Of a DNA stretch of 64,000 nucleotides, positions 23,175 through 35,833 are shown piece after piece (positions within the stretch are counted from its first letter, which is position 1; each line of letters opens with the position of its first letter). The stretch lies in NCBI RefSeq assembly GCF_963576545.1, contig NC_083656.1, positions 9,262,346 to 9,326,345 of the forward strand, written 5' to 3'. This DNA comes from Limanda limanda (lineage: Eukaryota; Chordata; Actinopteri; Pleuronectiformes; Pleuronectidae). Position numbers and translations under genes: made by a program. Below the pieces are notes generated by a model that worked only from the letters and a program-made list of their open reading frames with translations, was not told the DNA's origin and searched no databases.

Positions 23175-26159
23175 ATGGCTTCGTTTACGTTACCGGAGGG
23201 TTTCACGGACTTTGACATGTTTACATTCGGCACAGCGCTTCTGGTCGGAGGTGAGTGGAGCAGGGCACAGGAGGACATGTCTGTGCACACGTTAAAGAGA
23301 CAGGACACCCGGAATGCATGTGTTCTTATAGTAAACACTTAAACTTAAAATATCATTTAAACCACGCATCATTTACTCTTAACGTCAAGAGCATAACATC
23401 ATAAGTGTTATTTTCATGTGTTTCTAACCTCTGCTGCACCCTGAGGTGATGTGGTCAAAATGTATAGCTATATAAAGAATTAAGAAGTCGATATCAATAA
23501 GCATGACGATAAATCATAATATGTTAAACTTTATTTACATAGCACCTTTCAAAACAGTTAAAATATGCTCTACAGGATGAAAATGAAAAAAATTCAAGGG
23601 AAAAAGTTAGAGACAGGAAACTATGAGAAATAAGTTCAAGGCATTTTAAAGATCACAGAGCAAAAGAGCCCAGAGACAGAAATACACGTTTCAAATGAGA
23701 AATGAGTAAAACAAGATCAAATGAATCATCATTAAATGATTAAAATAGACGATAAGATCAGAACTAGGAGAAAGTACGAGGTTAAAAACTGATTTATATG
23801 TTCCTGAGTAAAGGTTGTGGTTTTAAAACTCGTCTTTATGAGCAGAGAACTTGACAGATTAGTGTAACACCTCCTTACTGCGATTACACAATGTATAAGT
23901 AATGTATCAAAGTATATTAAACCTAAGTTATATGGCTGTTGAAGAACATTATACTGCAATAATTATGGATATTGTTTTATTGCAAAGTCCTACCCTTAGC
24001 TGTTTATAAGAAAGTTGTTTCTATAGGATACTTGATGGGGTGCAAATCTCATAAATGGGGTTAAACTCAACAGAAGATGAAATGAAAACGTCACAGCCTC
24101 TTTTTCTTCTTTCAGGGATGCTCGGCTTCGCCCTGAACGCCATCAGCATCGTGTCTTTCCTCACGGTGAAGGAGATGCGGACTCCCAGTAACTTCTTTGT
24201 CTTTAATCTTGCCGTGGCCGACCTCTGTCTGAATATCAACGGACTCACGGCTGCTTACGCCAGCTACCTCAGGTATCAGATTCCCTTCAGCTTTCCCTCA
24301 ACAGGCACTTTTCACTTTCACAGGGGTTGTTACTTCATTTTCTTGAACTTACCCCCACCAAAATAAATAAGGCTCAGTGTTTGATGTCAGCCACGGAGTG
24401 TCACAAGCTAAATAAGCTCCTCAGTTTCATAATCCAAACCACAATCCACTTTTATTCAGCATGGAAAGTTCACATTTAGCAGGAATGATAGTTACCCAAC
24501 AGGGTGGTGTTAACTACGTGGAACAGGAATGAACAAATTACAATGAAGCAATACAGTTCTTTGCTTCTGTTTGAACCTCTTATATATTTTCTCACGTGGT
24601 TCCCAATGGGCATCAGCAGGGTTAGGGTTAAAACTCTGCCTCTTCAGCCTGTCATATTCATATAATAAAACTGGAGTATGACAAAAGTTTTGTTTTCCTC
24701 TCCAGATATTGGCCGTTTGGTCAAGATGGATGTGGCTATCACGGTTTCCAGGGGATGATATCGGTCCTGGCCTCCATCAGTTTCATGGCTGCCATCGCTT
24801 GGGACAGATATCACCAGTACTGTACCAGTGAGTACAGAATATATATGTTTTATGGCCTATATTTAAACAAACAAAAAGTTATATCTCTTAAACTAGAATC
24901 TTACTCACATATCTTCACTAAGACCCGACAGTCCCTTAAATTTGATCAAACTGCACCAAATCACATACACTCATAAATATCAGTTCCCCTCAACATGCAT
25001 GAGAGTTTTCTTCAAGATCCATGAATTATTTGCTGAGAATTCAAGGAAAATGTTGAAAAACTAGCTCATAAAACCCTGGATCCTCACACCCAAATGACAT
25101 CACTCGGTTTTCCTTCTGCAGGACAGAAGCTGTTCTGGAGCACGACTCTGACGATGAGCGGAATAATCTGGATTCTCTCCATCTTTTGGGCCGCTGTTCC
25201 TCTGATGGGATGGGGCGTCTATGACTTTGAGCCGATGAAGACTTGTTGCACGTTGGACTACACCAGAGGAGACAGGTGGAGTCATAAGAGAAGATAAACA
25301 AAGTCTACAGTGTCTTTCTGGTCTAGAAATGTTGCCAGAAAAAAGCAGCTACGTCGAGCGTTTTGTCAAGAATTTACATTCTTCCATTAAATTTCCCATT
25401 TGATCTTTTCCACAGAGACTATGTGACCTACATGTTAACTCTGGTCGTGCTCTACCTGATGTTCCCAGCTTTCACCATGTGGTCGTGTTATGATGCCACC
25501 AACAAATACTTCAAGAAGGTCCATCACCACAGGGTAAAGCCATCCATCCATCATCTACACCGCTCCAAACCTATCCAAACTGAGCTTTACGTCTAACATC
25601 TTCAATAACACACCAAACATTTTTGTTTTCCAGTTCAACACCAGTTGGCCGTTGAGAGTCATGCTGATGTGCTGGGGCCCCTACGTCCTCATGTGTATCT
25701 ACGCTTGCTTCGAGAACGTGAAGGTGGTGTCTCCGAAGCTGCGAATGGTGAGCGATTGTTTTGTTTTGATGAAAGATACGATCAACGTTGGTAAAGAAGG
25801 TTTGAGGTTTGTTTGTTTACAGCCTGTCTGATTGTTTGACCTCTTGTGTGTCTTGCTCCATGTGGACTTTGGTTTAGCATTGTCGCCGTGTCCCTTTATC
25901 TGAAATTGCACAATTGAGAAGAATGGCCAGAGTTAAAATACAAAATAAGCTGCAGATTGTAATAAACTCTCAATTAATTAATTCATGTTCTCATGGACGT
26001 ACTTGTTTCCTCTCTCAGATTCTTCCAGTTCTCGCGAAGACAAATCCGATCTTCAACGCCCTGCTCTACTCGTTCGGAAACGAGTTCTACCGAGGCGGCG
26101 TGTGGCACTTCCTCACCGGACAGAAGATGGTGGATCCAGTTGTTAAGAAGTCCAAATAA
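23175..26159 (+). CDS. rgr: RGR-type opsin (retinal G protein-coupled receptor)
   Basis: Seven exons: 23175-23250, 24116-24272, 24706-24827, 25122-25275, 25416-25533, 25634-25747 and 26019-26159. They give 293 residues (family about 290-295). RGR is an opsin of retinal pigment epithelium and Muller glia. It binds all-trans retinal and, in light, yields 11-cis retinal for the visual cycle. Seven membrane segments can be followed. The retinal-binding lysine is K254 in LAKTNP (helix 7). The helix 3 motif reads WDRYHQYC, and the helix 7 end reads NALLYSFG instead of the NPxxY of signalling opsins, as is typical of RGR. The cysteines expected for the extracellular disulphide are seen in QDGCGYHG and KTCCTLDY. 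All introns are GT-AG. A TATA box lies at 23091. rgra or rgrb was not decided. Confidence 0.94.
24385..24683 (-). mobile_element. Possible solo LTR in rgr intron 2
   Basis: The stretch reads TGTCA...TGACA at its ends. On the minus strand it shows, in LTR order, a TATATAAGAGG promoter word and then GCTGAATAAAAGTGG as a polyadenylation signal about 150 bases on. Neither a target-site duplication nor any internal retroelement sequence is visible, so this is tentative. Confidence 0.35.
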
Positions 26160-26399
26160 AAAGGAAACTTCTGGCAGAATGTCAGGACCACATCATTGTT
26201 TGCCCTCATGATAGGTTCCTCATACTGTTTGGTTGGGTAAGGTAAATGTCACTGTTGCCTGTACAGTTGTAATATTGTCACGTAGATGAAAGCCAGGATG
26301 ATCCTCACGCTAGATTTGTGTTAATCTTAACAAATACGCTGCAGGAAATTGATCCATTTTCAAACTACTGCATTCTCACTGCACTGCTCCTCCGTCCAT

Positions 26400-26405
26400 A
26401 ATAAA
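26400..26405 (+). terminator. Probable rgr polyadenylation signal
   Basis: AATAAA lies about 240 bases after the rgr stop, followed by GTGTTGCTGCTCTTC, a GT/T-rich downstream stretch. Confidence 0.5.
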
Positions 26406-27624
26406 ACCAACGTGTTGCTGCTCTTCTACTTCGTGCTCCATCTATTCACAGAGCCCTCATGTCAGCAGCTGATTTTACTAAGAAGAGAACTATATTGTGA
26501 TTTTGTTGTGAAGACCGCTTGAGGTGATGTAACCTCTATATATAGGAAGGAAATCATTTCCTGTGTTAAGACTCCGTTAAGCGATTATGGAGTCGTCAAC
26601 GTCTAAGGTAACGTGAACGTAATCACCTTTAGGCAGCTGATTATCGAAAATCTGTACACTGATAGTTAACTTCGGCTGATATTTGGTTTTAAACATTTTA
26701 CCCTAAGCTTAACTTTTTCCTTTATATATTATATAGAGGCCACTGAATGATGGAGAAACCTTCAAGATCTAAATAAAGATCTGTTTGTTGGCAAAAGGTT
26801 GTAGATCGAATTATTGAGAGGAAGTTGTGCAGGAAGAAATTTAAGGATTAAATAATATAATTGTTTACAGTGACAAATGCAGCCACGTGAATAATACCAG
26901 CATTAAAATATACATTTGTACACTTTCCTTTTGTCTTTCCTCAATATGGTATTTGGCTCTGTTGCCTCTTGTCTGCTACGTCCGGTGTTAAAGTGTCAGC
27001 GAGGCCGCAGACTGAATAATTCTCCTCCTGCTCCCTGATCTCTGAGCTGCTAAAAACAGTTGTGCGTGCACTCCAGAAATAAGCAGAGTGAGACCAAGTC
27101 TGTCTCACTAACCTCTGTGGTGACTGACGTTCTTGCCACGCAGGTGAAATCCTCTCACCGTCAATGGGCTGCTTGTCTTCCCGCGTCACTGCTAATGAAA
27201 TGCGGTCCCTGAAATAGTTTGCAGGACTTTAGTTAGAATAGTTACGCACAGTCTGTAAGTCTCGACCGGGAGATCAGCAGCTTGTCGAGCACATTCCTCT
27301 GCCAAGGGCCAGCAGTGCCCTTGGATTCAATGGACTGCAATACATTTCCCGCACTCTTAAATATTAGAATATAATTATTCTCTGGGAGATTGGTGAAAAT
27401 GTCAATAGATGCTCTATCATTTTTTACCGTGACTTTCTGGTAATCTAGTATTTTTTGTGTCATCCATCTAACAAACAAACAACAAACGTTCAAAACATAA
27501 CCTACTTTGCAGAGGTAATAATAAAGTGGTCTGATAACCTACATGATTAATTTGTCATAAAACATAGTTAAAGAAAATTCTGGATCTGCCCCTGGATCTT
27601 CAACCATACCAAAATGTTAGGGGT

Positions 27625-27824
27625 NNNNNNNNNNNNNNNNNNNNNNNNNNNNNNNNNNNNNNNNNNNNNNNNNNNNNNNNNNNNNNNNNNNNNNNNNNNN
27701 NNNNNNNNNNNNNNNNNNNNNNNNNNNNNNNNNNNNNNNNNNNNNNNNNNNNNNNNNNNNNNNNNNNNNNNNNNNNNNNNNNNNNNNNNNNNNNNNNNNN
27801 NNNNNNNNNNNNNNNNNNNNNNNN
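27625..27824. other. Assembly gap (200 N)
   Basis: Exactly 200 unknown bases. The round number suggests a scaffolding gap of nominal size. Open frames crossing it are artefacts. Confidence 0.98.
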
Positions 27825-27969
27825 TTTTAATAAAGAAGATAGAAACATAGAAGACTTGCACTAACTTAAATTCGGTGTAGAAACATTGAGCGTTAGTTCA
27901 GGTCAAAATATCTATTAAAAATCTATAGTCACTGGTAAAACTTAACTTCTTTCAACTGCAAAACGTCTT

Positions 27970-28100
27970 TTATTTCCTCCACCAATGTCTTCATCTGTGT
28001 TTGATGGTTAGTTTGCCGCATTTCACAAAACTTACTCAACTGATTTCCATCAGATTTTTTGGCGGGATGAAGAACCCATTCAAGTTTGAAATGGATTTTC
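27970..28100 (+). repeat. Degenerate fish interspersed repeat
   Basis: The ordered words CCTCCACCAATGTCTTCATCTG, TTTGATGGTTAGTTTG, CTGATTTCCATCAGATTTTTTGG and GAAGAACCCATTCAAG match the family seen at 22425-22600 and 57635-57750. Confidence 0.45.
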
Positions 28101-30446
28101 TTTTACTTTAACTTCTGTACATCCTCACATGAGCCACAAGCATGACAACATGATTCTTATGCTTGTTTTCTTACAAAGAAAACCCACAGACTCAGATTCA
28201 ATCTTTATGTTTTGAGTCTATTAGTCTGTTGAAAAGAAACTAATTGCTATAAATTGAAAGAAGTGAAGTCAGAAAATGACCTCAGGAGTTATGATAAGCA
28301 GCCGACTCTTCAGTTACATGTTCGTCCATCACATGAACAAATAAGCAGGCTGAAGATAATCATGTACTTTCTCATACACTCCACAGATCTATGTTAATTT
28401 GGGCTGATCAGGTGTTTTTCTCAGGAAGTGTCTGAGGAATCTGATGGATTAGCTTCAATTTCTTGGAAGGAGTCGTCCCTCTGACTGACGGCTGATTACA
28501 AGCCAGTGTTGTGGGCCAGTGATCTAATTCAGTCCGAGCTGTAGATAGAAGCAGCAGTAATAGCATCAAGCTCACAGCAGTGAAGGAGGACGACTTGTCA
28601 CAGACGGATTTAGCCTCGTTGAGCTTCCTTCCAAACCCATTGTACAAATAACTTGATTCAACTGTTTTCATTTGGCGGAGACAGGATTTAGATCAGCATC
28701 CAGCCACAGGGAGAGGGGAAGGTGTCCCCGGCTGCGATGATACAGGGGGTGAGGTGAATGTGATGCCACGGTCACAGACAGATGGTGTAAAAAAAAAAAA
28801 AAACACCAGAGGAAAACATCTGTCTTTACGCAGCAAAAAAAGCAGCAGCAACCACACATGGCTGGGGACATGTGACATGTTCAGAGAGATTTAGTTAATC
28901 GGAGTCAGATTCTGACCTTAAGAAGTCAATGACACCAGGGACGCAGCCAGAGATGTTGAATTTCTGAGGTTGTTAGTTTCCCCAACACACAGAGAAATGT
29001 TTGACAAACAAATATCTACAATCTGTTTTTAAAAGTTTCTTTCAAAATTGTTGTATTTAAATCACAAAGTGCAGTAATTTATGGTGGTTATATCTCTGCA
29101 CATGATGCCGCTTCAAACTCTTCTACGCACTTGCAGAATTGTTGCATTTAAATATTATTTGCAATAAAGATTAAAAAAAACATTAATTTCATCCAATTTA
29201 CGTCCAAAACCAAACTATCTAAAGATGATCAAATCTGCGTTAACTAATATTCCATACGCAGTTTGTTTAACACTTTTAAATTAAAAAAATCATAGGGTTT
29301 GACCATTATAATGATATCTACAGTCCTGAAGAACATCCTATGATTTTATATCCAAAACAATGCAAAATACTAATTTAAAAAAAGGATTTTACACTTTTAA
29401 TATGTAAACAAAAATTTTGAAATGGTGTAATACGTTTTTATAAAATAAAATTCTATTGATATTATTTTTTTCAGATAGATTTTGATATAAGAATTAAAAT
29501 ACATTGGGACTTTATAAAAAAACGAGGATTATGGTTGAAAAGCACTTTATATTCCACCGGCTGATGATCTGTTTAAGTGCACATGACAGCTGCTGAGCTA
29601 CAGTGTGGGAAAGAAAATAAAAAATACTTTACTGAGTAAAAGTTGGAGCCCACAGGTCACGTTAGGACAACATTAGTTGGGTAAACTCAACATGATGCAA
29701 AACACAGGTCGGGTCAAAGGTGAGCGTGAGAGCTCTTTTAAACGCCACACGTTGGAGTCCATGAGTCAGATTAGATGACAGGAAGGAGACAGGTCACATG
29801 ATCAAAACAAAGATCTTACATAACGCTAACGTGTGTTCAGAAACCATAATCACGTCTTCACAACACTAACTGGGTCAAAGCTGTGACGTACAGTAGATTG
29901 TTCCTGAAAGCATCTTTAAAGGATTGCTGCTGATGCCAAGTTGCTAGAGCGACTTTGTACAGAGATTAACATTCACATCTCTGCATTGTCACCCGTATGA
30001 AACCTGTTTTATTCAAGAGGAAAACCAATTGTAGCAGGGTGTGTGGAGCAAAGCTATGATATGAAAAGTGTTTATCTAACAGCTGCTGCTGTGCTGAGCT
30101 GCTCTCATTAGTGAAATTGGGCAGTTATTTCCTGTGTGGTGTTAATCCCCCTGTTGGTGAATTAATTCTGGTCTTTTCTGCATCAAATCATCCACTGAAC
30201 AAACTGGAACCTCTCCTCGTCTGCTCACACAGGCCATCATCCAAGCTCATGCTTTACGTCAACAAACATTTGAAAGCTTTAAAATATGGATATTTATTCA
30301 GAAACTTAGATTGACTACTGCTACTTTGAGCTAAAGCCATGAGGAAAGAGTTTCAGGATTCCAGCACATAAAATAAAGAGATGGATGATCGGTTTTATTC
30401 CAGAAGCCAATAGATTTATGAACAACTAACTATTTCAGTGCCTTGT

Positions 30447-30450
<4 letters not shown>

Positions 30451-30537
<87 letters not shown>
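30451..30537. repeat. (GT)n microsatellite, about 43 uninterrupted units
   Basis: Pure alternating GT over 87 bases. Shorter GT/CA tracts occur at about 4372-4392, 34838-34878 and 35272-35321. Confidence 0.97.
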
Positions 30538-30539
<2 letters not shown>

Positions 30540-31481
30540 CATTTGTGGAATCAATTGTTCCTTGAGGGATAAATACAACATCTTAGGAAAACTTGGATTA
30601 ATAAACTCAAAACACAGACACATTTAGTCGGTTGCTGCCTCAATCTTAGTGATGCTCCACTAGGTTTTGGATTTAGCTCATGAATTACACATTTGTTATT
30701 ATATGCAGGTCTTCACTGCCCCCTAGTGGCAAGTAATGAGAGAACAGTCTTACATATATATAAGACCGCCTTTTACAATATAACAACATGTAACGATTTA
30801 AATCTTCTTATTTAATATTTACATAAAATAAAACATTTATACTAAATGTAATCATTTCTTTTAGTATTCCCTATTATTCAGTCTTCTGTGACTATGATAA
30901 TTTTAAGTGCTTGTGGGGTTTTTTTACGTATTGTCATTATATCTATTTATAATGGCTGCATATGGTGTTCACAGAAGGAGTCATAGTCGCTGACAAACAC
31001 ATTTATATACACATGCATCCTCACACCTTTTTCATAGCATGCATAACAGTTATGTATATCTATGTTGCTCCTATACAAATTTGTTGGACTCAAAGTAAAG
31101 TCTCGCCAGAGCAGAGGAAGATAATACAAATTGAAAAAAAAGGACAAAACGGTTAATTTACACTCATTCTTATTGTGCGCAATATTTGGTTATTTAAAAC
31201 TAAAGAGGAAACTTCACACCCTTGATTTACTGAGAAGATTTTCATGGGCGTCTGTGTGTACTTCTAGATTTTCACCACAACGTGGTGGTAGAGGCTCATG
31301 CTAAATTTAAGAGGCTCTGCACATGGACGTGTGTGTTTTACCTGATTTCATCTCAGGACCTTGGATCTTTATGTGAAGTCCAATTATAATGAGACGTTGT
31401 TTTTATAAATGTTGTTATTCCATGGTGACACGTGATCAAACTAAAGGTGAGAAACGTGTGAGAGAAGATGCGTGTGCGACA

Positions 31482-31510
31482 GGAGCTGTCCGCAGCCTCG
31501 TGGTGCTGAA
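31482..31510 (-). promoter_or_regulatory. RE1/NRSE-like silencer with expanded half-site spacing
   Basis: On plus the left half-site is GGAGCTGTCC (31482-31491; consensus GGCGCTGTCC) and the right half-site is GTGGTGCTGAA (31500-31510; exact). Eight bases separate halves that are adjacent in the canonical 21-base RE1. REST is known to bind RE1s with half-sites moved apart by several bases. It lies 1.1 kb upstream of the slc18a3 ATG, similar to the RE1 upstream of the mammalian cholinergic locus. Confidence 0.6.
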
Positions 31511-32622
31511 AGCTCGTCAGCTCCAGCAGCAGTTTCAGTCAATGGCTGAAAGTCCCTTAAACACCTTGAACTAGAAACTTTCCCTCAATCAATCCACTTA
31601 AATATTTCATTAAGTCTTAACATCGCAAGTAGGTGACTTCTTTAAAATATTATTTGTATAATTTGAGCTTTATTATTAAGTTTATGGTCATTTGTTGTTC
31701 TTTATTTTCTGGAGATGTGTCTTATGTCTTCCTGTGTTTGTTTTATTTGTACCTTATTTTCAGATTAAAATCAGACAGATGTTCTTTACTGCACATTTAT
31801 CATTGCAGATATCGTCACTCCATGTTTGTGCGTATATGCCAATAAGTGCATTTCTATTTTTTTCCACGACTCCAGACTCAGGAGTCACACACTGGACAAT
31901 AGGAATAATAGAAGAAAGAAAAAACCTTTACTTCCCTGCTCGTGTGGAGGGGCCGAGATGCACTCACTGGCTCTTATTGGTTGAAGTGATTGCTGCCACG
32001 GTTGGATATTAACATAAAGGAGGCGAGTGACGAAGGGATCCACTTGGGGGCAAGCTGCTAATGCGTCATAGCGCTTGGTGAAAAGGGGGGAGACAAAAAA
32101 AAGCGACTAAAATAGCGGAGAACGAGCGGGTTAATGTGCACCAATGGCCAAGAAGTCACTCGTGGTCTCAGAGCTGAGCGCAAAAGTGCCACAGGTGATA
32201 GGAGATATGAGCACGGAGATGAGAGTCTTGGAGCGTCCGCGGGCTGGCAAATAAGTAACAAAATCGCTCCTAACAAACGTTGCCATGTAAGATTTGCGAC
32301 CGAAAACTCTGCGCGGTGCAGACAAACCTGCGACTTCACCACGTCACTTCTCGGGAGATCATGAAACAAAGTCGGATGGGGCTGAGGCGAGGACAAGTTG
32401 AGGCAGCTAAAGAAAGACATCTCCGCCGATGAAGCAGCCAAGTTCCTGTGCGCCTCTCCCTTTACGCACAGGCGAGGTGAGGACGGAGAGCATCGCTTCC
32501 ATGTAGAGAAATCACCCATGAGTCATCCGAGGTGCTGACAGATCGGCAGCAGACGGGGAGAAGCACAAGGACCATTTTTCTAACCGAAAAAACTTATCTT
32601 TACAAAAAGAAAAAAGCACACC
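31511..32622 (+). other. Upstream region and probable leader of slc18a3
   Basis: From about 32000 the sequence becomes GC-rich with CRE-like words (TGACGAAG, CACGTCAC). A consensus splice donor GCGAG|GTGAGG occurs at 32476/32477, 146 bases before the slc18a3 ATG. In mammals a shared noncoding R exon lies upstream of SLC18A3 and can splice to CHAT; this donor is a candidate for the same arrangement. Its use is not shown. Confidence 0.35.
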
Positions 32623-34191
32623 ATGGAGGGAGAGACGAGATCCTCCGGGCTGGCAAAATCTGCCGCCTTAAAACTCTCCGAGATGGGAGAGAAAACCAAG
32701 CGGCTGGGCACCGCGATGAAGGATCCACACCGGCAGAGACGGATCATATTAGTGATTGTTTGCGTGGCTCTCCTGCTGGACAATATGCTCTACATGGTAA
32801 TCGTGCCAATTATCCCAGACTATCTGGCTGAACTGGAGAATGAGCAGTCAGAGCACGTCCACCTAGTGATCCACCCCAACTCTTCATTCAACAGCACAAG
32901 CCAAGACAAAATCAACAAGAACAACTTAGACATCCAGATAGGAGTTCTCTTCGCCTCCAAAGCCATCCTGCAGCTCTTAGTCAACCCGCTGTCCGGAACT
33001 TTCATAGACCGGGTCGGATATGACATCCCACTTTTAATTGGACTCTCGGTTATGTTCGTGTCCACCTGCATATTTGCGATCGGGGAGAACTATGCGACGC
33101 TCTTCTTTGCCAGAAGTTTGCAGGGCCTGGGCTCTGCTTTCGCGGACACGTCTGGGATCGCGATGATCGCAGACAAATACACGGAGGAGGGCGAGAGGAG
33201 CCGGGCGCTGGGCATCGCCCTGGCCTTCATCTCTTTCGGGAGCCTCGTGGCGCCTCCCTTCGGGGGCATCCTGTACGAGTTCGCGGGCAAGAAAGTGCCC
33301 TTCATCGTGCTCGCCTGCATCTGCCTGGCGGACGGTATCCTGCTGCTCACCGTGATCAAGCCCTTCTCCAACAGGACTAGAGAGAACATGCCGGTCGGCA
33401 CCCCCATTTACAAACTCATAATGGACCCGTACATAGCTGTGGTGGCCGGGGCGCTCACAGTGTGCAACATCCCCCTTGCCTTTCTGGAGCCCACCATCTC
33501 CAACTGGATGGAGACCACAATGCACTCCTCCCAGTGGGAGATGGGAATCACCTGGCTCCCAGCCTTCTTCCCTCACGTGCTCGGTGTGTACCTCACAGTT
33601 AAATTGGCAGCGAAGCATCCACACCTGCAGTGGTTTTACGGAGCGCTGGGTATGGTTATCATAGGAGCCAGCTCCTGCACAGTCCCCGCATGCAAAACTT
33701 TTGGACAGCTCATCGCCCCGTTGTGCGGTATTTGTTTTGGCATCGCACTCGTCGACACCGCGCTGCTGCCCACACTCGCGTTCTTGGTCGACGTGCGTCA
33801 CGTCTCGGTGTACGGTAGTGTTTACGCCCTAGCAGATATTTCCTATTCTGTTGCTTATGCTATGGGTCCTATAGTGGCCGGGCAGATAGTGCACAATCAC
33901 GGGTTTGTACAGCTCAATCTAGGCATGGGTCTCGTCAATGTGCTTTACGCACCAGCCTTGCTGCTGCTGCGCAACGTGTGCCAAATGAAACCTTCCCGCT
34001 CGGAGCAAGATAACCTGTTAGACGAGGCTCCGCAGGGGCTGTACGATACGATCAGGATGGAGGAGAGGAGAGCTAAGAAGAAGGGCTACAGCTCGGCAGG
34101 GAACTGCCTGCCAGTAGATGAAAATGGGTTTGACCCATTCGGAGCACAGCGGTCCTTGTCAGAAGAGTCGTCCGGTCCGGAGTACACTTAG
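32623..34191 (+). CDS. slc18a3: Vesicular acetylcholine transporter (VAChT), intronless
   Basis: A single open frame of 522 residues, as expected for this gene, which lacks coding introns. The product exchanges two lumenal protons for one cytosolic acetylcholine in synaptic vesicles (major facilitator fold, 12 helices). Helix 1 carries D53 in [20 protein letters not shown]. The first lumenal loop has N-glycosylation sites (NSS, NST). The cytosolic loop 2-3 motif is [12 protein letters not shown]. The helix 4-5 region reads [15 protein letters not shown], and helix 10 carries the functionally important aspartate in [16 protein letters not shown]. The cytosolic tail holds [11 protein letters not shown], the acidic dileucine-like sorting signal for vesicles. 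It lies about 1.6 kb upstream of the chat leader on the same strand: the conserved cholinergic gene locus. The start was chosen as the first ATG of the frame. Confidence 0.97.
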   Translation: MEGETRSSGLAKSAALKLSEMGEKTKRLGTAMKDPHRQRRIILVIVCVALLLDNMLYMVIVPIIPDYLAELENEQSEHVHLVIHPNSSFNSTSQDKINKNNLDIQIGVLFASKAILQLLVNPLSGTFIDRVGYDIPLLIGLSVMFVSTCIFAIGENYATLFFARSLQGLGSAFADTSGIAMIADKYTEEGERSRALGIALAFISFGSLVAPPFGGILYEFAGKKVPFIVLACICLADGILLLTVIKPFSNRTRENMPVGTPIYKLIMDPYIAVVAGALTVCNIPLAFLEPTISNWMETTMHSSQWEMGITWLPAFFPHVLGVYLTVKLAAKHPHLQWFYGALGMVIIGASSCTVPACKTFGQLIAPLCGICFGIALVDTALLPTLAFLVDVRHVSVYGSVYALADISYSVAYAMGPIVAGQIVHNHGFVQLNLGMGLVNVLYAPALLLLRNVCQMKPSRSEQDNLLDEAPQGLYDTIRMEERRAKKKGYSSAGNCLPVDENGFDPFGAQRSLSEESSGPEYT

Positions 34192-34945
34192 TCCGGCCAC
34201 ACTCTTAATGCCCCCCCCGAAACATTCCCCAGAAAAGATTTGCAGGCAGACAGGCTACAATCTAGTGATTTAAACTTTTATGTAAGTACAGATGTGCAAT
34301 ATAAACACCCAATCACCAAAATCATGATTGTGTGACCCGTTCTCCAAAGTTTACTTCTTATTTTCTTTCTCACTGTGATTTCATTGTGTCGAGCAAGTCT
34401 ATGTATCGTTTGTCATGGACGTATAACTGGAGTTTTGTGAGAGATCTATCAGCTACCGTTGAATTTGTGTGTATTGTTAAAAAAAAGATGATATAAATAG
34501 GTATATGTGCGTACGAGATTATATGGGACCAAGTATAAAGCACATTTCCCCCTTACACAAAAAACAGCCTATATTTTTAGTCTCTGAGGAAAATGTTTTT
34601 ACTCGCACATCAAAGGCCTCATTTTCTTTGTTTTTCTCTTTAAAGATTCGTAAAAAAAATTATAAATTTTAATTTTTAACAAATGGGCCTGTTTTTTTAT
34701 TAGTTATATCTCTCAAGTTTTTGGTTGTTGTTTGAAATTAAATGTACTGTTATAAATGGATTTTGTACATATGTGGATATACATGCACAATGTAAATTGT
34801 AAGAAAAAAATACGTGGACCTCTACAAAGTGACTGTGTGTGTTGGTGTGTGTGCGCGCGCGTGTGTATGTGTGTGGGTGTGGGATAAAGTCAGTCTCCTG
34901 AAGATGCACAAACATGTAGGCTATTCATTTACCGATTGTGGTTTT

Positions 34946-34951
34946 AATAAA
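34946..34951 (+). terminator. Probable slc18a3 polyadenylation signal
   Basis: AATAAA lies about 755 bases after the slc18a3 stop, followed by TCTCTGTTTGG and a TGTGGTGATGTCTTTT stretch. It lies before the chat leader exon. Confidence 0.5.
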
Positions 34952-35689
34952 TCTCTGTTTGGATCCGTGACTGTGGTGATGTCTTTTCATTCTCACTTCA
35001 AACTTCACACGAACTAAAAACCACAAAACTGTGGATTTTTTTAGTTTTATTTTTCGTTAGAAATATGAATAATGTTGGTTTTAAAAATTACAAGAACTGT
35101 TATTCTGTTCGTTATAGACGCATTAAAATATAAAGTTTCGGGAAATGATCTCAGCTGGATTTAGTTTTTATGTAAATGGTGAAAAAGGCACGAACTTTTC
35201 TCTTGTGAATGAATAAGCACTATAAAAAATATAACAGATATGTGATTTCCACAAGTTCTTCTTTCTGACTGTGCACACACACGCAAACACACAGACAAAC
35301 ACACACACCCACACACACACTAAAGAAAGAGTGCACTTAGACGCATATGAAAAAAATGGATAAAAATAAACTGATCCAAGTGCGCAACAGTTTAACAAAA
35401 TTATGCTTCAGCTAGTAGTCGCATCCCATATGACTGAAACATAAATCTGACCAGAATAAAGTCCACACAGTGACGGTCAACTCCAAAAACACACTCTCTC
35501 CCATGTATTAACAGTATTATGGGATCTGGGTGGGGGTTGAGGGCGGTTGGGGGGAGGTGGTGGTGGGTGGAAGCTGTCAGATAAGATGTGGATGGGAGGA
35601 GTTTCGTGCCTCGAGGGGGAAGGTATACGCAAACACCTTCAGCATCTCTTTTTTTTTTTTTTTTTTTTGCTTTTCCACTTTTAACGTGG

Positions 35690-35833
35690 AGCCGCAGCCT
35701 TATGGCGAAGCGCGCAGGACAGCGAGGAGCAGCAGTCCGGCGCCGGAGCGGAGCTTCACTCTAATATGGGATCTCACGGCGTGCGTGGACTTGGCAGGCA
35801 CATGCACACTTCGTTGAGCTCCACACCGATCAG
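35690..35833 (+). other. chat: Probable noncoding 5' leader exon of chat
   Basis: A GC-rich stretch after a long T run (35650-35668) ends in the consensus donor CAG|GTAAGG at 35833/35834. The matching acceptor is CCGTGCAG at 36345-36352, where the first coding exon begins (36353). The leader contains ATGs at 35702 (20 codons, stop before 35765) and 35766 (26 codons if spliced to 36353). The exact 5' end is not visible. Confidence 0.5.

Larger units (their letters stand above)
26160..31480. other. Intergenic between rgr and slc18a3
   Basis: No gene could be supported on either strand. The region contains the rgr 3' UTR, the assembly gap, a degenerate repeat (about 27970-28100), a run of A at 28791-28803 and the GT microsatellite at 30451-30537. 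Confidence 0.5.

Noticed and set aside
27568..27861. Open frames across the N gap
   Set aside because: They exist only because unknown bases are read as open.
30435..30627. Frames encoding alternating V-C or T-H residues
   Set aside because: These are translations of the GT microsatellite, not genes.
32058..32519. 153-residue minus-strand frame upstream of slc18a3
   Set aside because: It is low-complexity serine/leucine-rich, has no domain, and lies over the probable slc18a3 leader.
33034..33801. 255-residue open frame antisense to slc18a3
   Set aside because: It lies opposite the GC-rich transporter coding sequence. Its composition is that of a shadow frame and it shows no domain.
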